This document shows, piece after piece, positions 15,764-19,357 of a stretch of 19,357 nucleotides of DNA (its first letter is position 1; each line of letters begins with the position of its first letter). The stretch is from an uncultured bacterium (GTDB lineage: Bacteria > Bacillota > Clostridia > Lachnospirales > Lachnospiraceae): positions 1-19,357 of the forward strand of contig CAJMNU010000017.1 of NCBI GenBank assembly GCA_905214855.1, written 5' to 3'. The notes below the pieces were generated by a model, which had not been told where the DNA came from, searched no databases, and saw only the letters and a list, made by a program, of their open reading frames with translations. The position numbers and the translations under genes were made by a program.

Positions 15764-15820
15764 AAAGACGGAAACTGTTGTATATCTAAAACTCCCCTTA
15801 GTTACAGTTTCCGTCTTTTT
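15764..15820 (+). terminator. Strong intrinsic terminator of the small unit
   Basis: A perfect 15-bp stem, arms 15764-15778 and 15804-15818 (core GACGGAAACTGT/ACAGTTTCCGTC), with a 25-nt loop, followed on the plus strand by a T run that continues as ATTTTTG. The loop contains CTCCCCTT. The minus-strand deacetylase gene ends 73 nt away and may use the same hairpin in reverse, with a weaker U run. Confidence 0.9.
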
Positions 15821-15892
15821 ATTTTTGTCTTATTCTATCTCTGCTGGTATGATTTTACACCTTCTCAATGCCCTTCTTATCCAATCTGATCA

Positions 15893-16711
15893 TCACTCTT
15901 CATCCAGCACTACCATCGTTCCGCCCGGTATCTCTTTGATCTTCTTGTCTACCTCGATCCAGATACTGCACGCATTTGGATTGTATACTCTATCTGCATC
16001 AATGGTATACTGCAGTCTCTTTGCCGCATGAACATAATCTACGATCTGGATATTTGTTGCATACCAAATGTCGTCTTTGCCAGACATCATTTTACAAAAT
16101 TCCTCGATCAAATCCCAATTGTTCTGATTTGTAAATTCATAACTATGTCCCCAGACATACATCATATAAAGATACTGCGTCTTGTGAAGATCTAAGAAAC
16201 GCTGACCATTCTCTAACAAGTTATGATTATGGTGACAGGTAGATTTCCAAGTAAGGAAATTTTCTGGCATTGCAAAATCATCTGTATTTCCCACTACACG
16301 GCTGTATTCAATCCCCATCTTAGGAAGCAATTCTACAATTTCTTTGGAATAAGAACCATTTGGATAAGAAAGTCCTCTCACTGGATATCCCATCACTCGC
16401 TCCAGTTCTCTTCTATCTTCCAAAATCTGCAATGCCACCTGTTCGATCGGACATCTTGCTATAGTTGGATGGAGTACCGTATGACAAGACACTTCATGAC
16501 CTTTATACAATTCTTTCCATTCTGAAGACGGGATACGCTCTGGCTGGATCAAACCAGAATTCAGATGAAATGTTCCCTTGATCCCATAACGGTTCATGAT
16601 CTCAATCAGCTTTCTATCCTCTAACTTTCCATCATCGTAACTCAGAGTCAATACTTTATGCTTTCCTCCCGGAAAACAGGTATAAATGTTTTTAAATTTT
16701 TTTTCTCCCAT
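15893..16711 (-). CDS. NodB-domain polysaccharide deacetylase family protein
   Basis: 272 residues with no signal peptide or membrane segment visible, so it is probably cytosolic or secreted by another route. The NodB fold (carbohydrate esterase 4) removes acetyl groups from sugars such as N-acetylglucosamine. Motif 1 is L-S-Y-D-D-G (D26, D27); motif 2 is C-H-T-V-L-H-P-T with metal ligands H77 and H81; motif 3 is R-G-L-S-Y-P-N-G (112-119); the late histidine is H189 in W-G-H-S. The DDG in place of the usual F-D-D-G phenylalanine (tyrosine here) is conservative. Ribosome-binding site AAGGAAGGG upstream of ATG 16711. The substrate is unknown; intracellular deacetylase-like proteins sit in sugar-use loci. 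A start-less reading frame ends 2 nt before its ATG. Confidence 0.88.
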   Translation of the reverse strand: MGEKKFKNIYTCFPGGKHKVLTLSYDDGKLEDRKLIEIMNRYGIKGTFHLNSGLIQPERIPSSEWKELYKGHEVSCHTVLHPTIARCPIEQVALQILEDRRELERVMGYPVRGLSYPNGSYSKEIVELLPKMGIEYSRVVGNTDDFAMPENFLTWKSTCHHNHNLLENGQRFLDLHKTQYLYMMYVWGHSYEFTNQNNWDLIEEFCKMMSGKDDIWYATNIQIVDYVHAAKRLQYTIDADRVYNPNACSIWIEVDKKIKEIPGGTMVVLDEE

Positions 16712-16713
16712 TT

Positions 16714-16839
16714 TTATTCCCTTCCTTTATACTCATTCTCTGTCTGATCTGGCAAAATGTCTTCTGAAAAATAATAACACTCTGCCACATTTGGATTGTA
16801 CTCTCTTCCTCCTTGCTTGTAAATCTTTTTTTCTGATTC
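16714..16839 (-). pseudogene. Possible 3' remnant of a lost gene upstream of the deacetylase
   Basis: A minus-strand frame of 41 codons runs from an in-frame stop (16842-16840) to TAA at 16716-16714. It has no ATG, GTG or TTG at its front. The composition looks like protein (K-Q-G-G-R-E-Y-N-P-N-V-A-E-C-Y-Y-F), and its stop codon lies only 2 nt before the deacetylase ATG, the usual spacing of operon neighbours. This suggests the tail of a former upstream gene, cut by deletion. It contains Y-N-P-N, as does the deacetylase C-terminus. A chance open frame of this length is also possible. Confidence 0.3.
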
Positions 16840-16910
16840 TTATACAAGGAATTTAACTGGACTGGTTATATTATTGTTTTCTGGCTATTTTTATTCATAC
16901 CAGTTTTTGT

Positions 16911-16916
16911 TATACT
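16911..16916 (+). promoter_or_regulatory. Candidate -10 of the pyridoxamine kinase gene
   Basis: TATACT at 16911-16916 lies about 50 nt before the start codon; the -35 area (TTTTTA) is weak. An ACTGGT (16861-16866) and ACCAGT (16899-16904) inverted pair brackets the -35 region and might be an operator. Confidence 0.4.
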
Positions 16917-16964
16917 AAAAATAAGATCAAATCAAATAATTGTATTCATGAAAGGATTTTAAAT

Positions 16965-17807
16965 ATGAAACGTATCATTACTCTTCAGGATATTTCCTGT
17001 GTTGGACGCTGTTCCATCACAGTTGCTTTACCTGTTATCTCAGCAATGGGGGTAGAATGTGGGATTTTACCTACTGCTGTCCTCTCCACACACACTATGT
17101 TTCAAACATATACCTGTAAAGATCTTTCTGACCAAATTTCTCCTATTGCAGATGCATGGGAGAAAGAACATATCTCATTTGATGGTATCTACACAGGCTA
17201 TCTCGCCTCAAAAGAACAGTGTGAACAAGTCTGTGAGTTTTTTGACCGTTTCTCCACACCGGATAATTTGATTTTGGCAGATCCAGCTATGGCTGACAAT
17301 GGAAAATTGTATGCGGCATTTGATGAAACGTTTCCAAGTGCTATGGCAAAAGTCTGCGCCAAAGCAGACATCATTGTCCCCAACATTACGGAAGCCTGCC
17401 TTTTGACAAACACCCCCTACAAAACTTCCTATGATGCTTCCTATATCCGGGAATTGTTGGAGAAATTATTGGAACTTGGCTGTAAAACAGCCGTTTTAAC
17501 CGGAGTCAGCCTTCAGGATGGACAGCTTGGTGCTGCTTATCTGAATCAGCAGGGTGAATCTTTTTCCTATTTTACCAATCGTTGTGCTGCCAGCTACCAT
17601 GGCACAGGAGATCTCTATTCTTCCACCCTGCTTGGAGGACTGATGCGTGGACTCAGTCTCGGTGATTCCATCGCCCTTGCCGCGGACTTTGTTGTAGCTT
17701 GTATTGATGCAACTTCCGCCTCAAAATCTTCCAGTTGGTATGGAGTAGAATTTGAAATCCAAATTCCTCTTCTATGTAATATGTTAAAAGAAAAGTTGCA
17801 AAAATAA
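16965..17807 (+). CDS. Pyridoxamine/pyridoxal kinase (PdxY/PdxK-like, ribokinase superfamily)
   Basis: 280 residues, normal for pyridoxal kinases of the PfkB/ribokinase superfamily. These cytosolic enzymes phosphorylate pyridoxal, pyridoxamine or pyridoxine with ATP to salvage vitamin B6. Visible: the N-terminal substrate motif Q-D-I-S-C-V-G-R-C-S (8-17), S-T-H-T (41-44), the Y-T-G-Y-L segment (76-80), D-P-A-M-A-D-N-G (106-113) and the anion-hole/catalytic H-G-T-G-D with D216. Start ATG 16965 has AAAGGA 8 nt upstream. The stop codon abuts the stop of the convergent AraC gene with no bases between. The hydroxymethylpyrimidine kinase family is a more distant alternative. Confidence 0.88.
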   Translation: MKRIITLQDISCVGRCSITVALPVISAMGVECGILPTAVLSTHTMFQTYTCKDLSDQISPIADAWEKEHISFDGIYTGYLASKEQCEQVCEFFDRFSTPDNLILADPAMADNGKLYAAFDETFPSAMAKVCAKADIIVPNITEACLLTNTPYKTSYDASYIRELLEKLLELGCKTAVLTGVSLQDGQLGAAYLNQQGESFSYFTNRCAASYHGTGDLYSSTLLGGLMRGLSLGDSIALAADFVVACIDATSASKSSSWYGVEFEIQIPLLCNMLKEKLQK

Positions 17808-18587
17808 TTACGCTCTATGTAATTTTCTTTCTTTTCTGTATTCGGCAGGTGTTTTCCCCGTTTTCCTATAAAAACACCTGCCAAATGCAGAGGAATCCTG
17901 ATATCCACAGGAATATGCGATTTCCGTGATCTTATAATCTGTATTGTCAAGCATGTCCTGTGCTGATTCCAGACGATATCTCTCTAAATACTGTTTGGGA
18001 GAAATCCCCGCCTGATTCTTAAAAATACGATATAAATATGTTCTGTCAATTCCTACATAATCTGCCACTTCCTGAATCTGAATCCTATAACTGTAATTAT
18101 TTCGGATAAAAGCTGCTGCCTTTTTATAGTAACTTTCCTCATCATCCCAAACCATAGACATCTCTCTCTGACAAAGCCCTGATATAATCAGATAAAAATA
18201 TCCCAAAATCTGCTCTTTGTTTTCCCTCTTTTTCCCAAAAGCATCAATCAGCTTCTCAAATCTAACTTTAGATTCTTCACTCTCTTTAATCTCACAAAGC
18301 AAATCATCCTTTGAAAAATAATGTTCTACAATCCCTATGGCATCTTCCCCATCAAAGGCAACCCATGCGTACTTCCATGGATCTTTCTCATCTGCCTGAT
18401 AATATGTCACTTCTTCTGGCTGGATCAAAAATGCCTGCTTTGCCTGTACTTCATATACCCTATCCTTTGTCTTATAAACTCCTTTTCCCTGAAAGACAAA
18501 ATGAACAAGATAGTGAGAGCGCACTGCCGGTCCAAAAAAATGCCCCTTTGCACAATCCTCTTTTCCACAATAATATACTTTTAACAT
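17808..18587 (-). CDS. AraC-family transcriptional regulator (cupin sensor), probable regulator of the alpha-galactosidase locus
   Basis: 259 residues. An N-terminal cupin-like sugar-sensing domain (about 10-95, with S-H-Y-L-V-H-F-V-F-Q-G-K-G) and a C-terminal double helix-turn-helix of the AraC type (about 155-255): first HTH near 170-190, second near 219-240 (I-T-E-I-A-Y-S-C-G-Y-Q-D-S-S-A-F-G-R-C-F), ending in the family-like K-T-G-K-T-P-A-E-Y-R. Start ATG 18587 has AGAGGGGA about 10 nt upstream. It is divergent from the GH4 gene across 152 nt, the arrangement of MsmR/RafR-like activators of raffinose or melibiose genes. The target and the inducer are inferred from position. Confidence 0.92.
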   Translation of the reverse strand: MLKVYYCGKEDCAKGHFFGPAVRSHYLVHFVFQGKGVYKTKDRVYEVQAKQAFLIQPEEVTYYQADEKDPWKYAWVAFDGEDAIGIVEHYFSKDDLLCEIKESEESKVRFEKLIDAFGKKRENKEQILGYFYLIISGLCQREMSMVWDDEESYYKKAAAFIRNNYSYRIQIQEVADYVGIDRTYLYRIFKNQAGISPKQYLERYRLESAQDMLDNTDYKITEIAYSCGYQDSSAFGRCFYRKTGKTPAEYRKERKLHRA

Positions 18588-18692
18588 CCCACTTTTCCCC
18601 TCTATCCTTGATACTTCTCTTTATACAACAAATCATCTATTTTTTTTGAAACAATCTTGCTATCTCATCCATTCCTTTTATAGTATACTTTT

Positions 18693-18698
18693 TATAAT
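18693..18698 (+). promoter_or_regulatory. Candidate -10 of the alpha-galactosidase gene
   Basis: Perfect TATAAT at 18693-18698 without a recognisable -35 (CATTCC at 17 nt). A weak -35 fits a promoter that needs an activator, here the divergent AraC protein. A second -10-like TATACT lies at 18684-18689. Confidence 0.4.
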
Positions 18699-18739
18699 CA
18701 AAAAACAAGAAAAACATACAAAACAGGAGGTTTTTCAAT

Positions 18740-19357
18740 ATGGTAAAAATTACATTTATGGGAGCTGGAAGTACTGTATTTGCAAGAAATGTTCTGGGTG
18801 ACTGCATGTGTACTCCTTCTCTTTGTGACGCTGAGATCGCTTTATATGATATTGATGGACAGCGTTTGGAAGATTCTTATATTATCTTATCTGCAATCAA
18901 CAAAAACGTGAATCAGGGACGTGCTAAGATCCATACCTACCTTGGCGTAGAAAACAGAAAAGCAGCACTGAAAGATGCAACCTTTGTAGTCAATGCAATT
19001 CAAGTGGGCGGTTACGATCCATGTACCATCTTGGACTTTGAAATCCCTAAAAAATATGGTCTGCGTCAGACAATTGCTGACACTATGGGAATTGGCGGTA
19101 TTATGAGAGCACTGCGCACCATTCCTGTTCTGGAAGACTTTGCAAGAGATATGGAGGAAGTGTGTCCAAATGCTTATTTCTTAAATTATACGAATCCGAT
19201 GGCAATGTTGACTGGATATATGCAGCGTTTTACAAAGATCAAAACCATTGGTCTGTGTCACAGCGTACAGGTCTGCTCAGAGACACTCTTAAAAGAGCTT
19301 AATATGGAAGACAAATTAGAGGGAAGGACTGAACTGATCGCTGGAATCAACCACATG
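18740..19357 (+). CDS. melA: Alpha-galactosidase, glycoside hydrolase family 4 (5' part, runs off the right edge)
   Basis: 206 codons are present, the N-terminal half of a protein usually 430-450 residues long. GH4 enzymes use NAD+ and a divalent metal (Mn2+) and cleave by oxidation and elimination. Visible: the Rossmann NAD motif G-A-G-S-T-V-F (residues 10-16), Y-D-I-D (37-40), D-T-M-G-I-G-G-I-M-R-A-L-R near 118-130, N-Y-T-N-P-M-A-M near 153-160, the metal-binding cysteine and histidine of G-L-C-H-S-V-Q, and G-I-N-H-M at the window edge. These match MelA-type alpha-galactosidases closely rather than 6-phospho-glucosidases. AGGAGG at 18725-18730 lies 9 nt before the ATG. It would release galactose from melibiose or raffinose in the cytosol. 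Confidence 0.93.
   Translation, partial: MVKITFMGAGSTVFARNVLGDCMCTPSLCDAEIALYDIDGQRLEDSYIILSAINKNVNQGRAKIHTYLGVENRKAALKDATFVVNAIQVGGYDPCTILDFEIPKKYGLRQTIADTMGIGGIMRALRTIPVLEDFARDMEEVCPNAYFLNYTNPMAMLTGYMQRFTKIKTIGLCHSVQVCSETLLKELNMEDKLEGRTELIAGINHM

Noticed and set aside
15711..16031. Plus-strand frame of 106 codons, hydrophobic at its start
   Set aside because: It overlaps the 28-codon ORF in another frame, crosses the strong terminator and continues antisense through the deacetylase 3' end.
16690..16789. Alternative 32-codon minus-strand frame starting at ATG 16789, downstream of AAGGAGG
   Set aside because: The ribosome-binding site is about 17 nt away, too far, and the frame runs into the deacetylase start in another frame.

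Overview
The window looks like a chromosomal segment of a low-GC, anaerobic gut Clostridia, most likely Lachnospiraceae. This is inferred from AT-rich DNA with strong AGGAGG ribosome-binding sites, an N-terminus of clostridial-type pyruvate,phosphate dikinase at the left edge, the CdaA/CdaR pair, a YtvI-type sporulation membrane protein, and a GH4 alpha-galactosidase next to an AraC regulator. I see no tRNA, rRNA, CRISPR array, transposase or integrase.

Layout. 1-403: first codons of ppdK (minus strand) with its promoter, a structured leader and a perfect cre-like palindrome. 404-4593: divergent envelope genes, a large YfhO-family membrane protein (minus) and an acyltransferase-3 protein (plus). 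4624-4663: bidirectional terminator. 4706-8311: minus-strand group of a Wzy-like polymerase, hisC and an AI-2E/YtvI-type permease. 8441-14227: minus-strand operon, read in the order unknown 2-TM protein, unknown multi-TM protein, cdaA, cdaR, HPr-like ptsH, ptsI. It joins c-di-AMP synthesis to the general phosphotransferase proteins. 14429-15358: LysR-type regulator with its own consensus promoter. 15543-15820: compact plus-strand transcription unit with extended -10, structured leader, 28-residue hydrophobic ORF and strong terminator; no annotation pipeline is likely to call it. 15893-16711: NodB polysaccharide deacetylase, preceded at 2 nt by a start-less 41-codon reading frame that may be a gene remnant. 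16965-17807: pyridoxamine/pyridoxal kinase, tail to tail with no gap against an AraC regulator (17808-18587). The AraC gene is divergent from the 5' part of a GH4 alpha-galactosidase (18740 to the window end).

Themes. Carbon flow recurs: PPDK and enzyme I both use the PEP/pyruvate pair, a cre-like site lies upstream of ppdK, and a GH4 sugar gene sits beside an AraC activator. The second theme is the cell envelope: YfhO, acyltransferase, polymerase, deacetylase and c-di-AMP, which is tied to wall and turgor homeostasis. The most unusual items are the 15543-15820 unit and the cda-pts operon with its two unrecognised membrane proteins. Several starts were moved from the longest reading frame to an internal start with a better ribosome-binding site; each entry says so.
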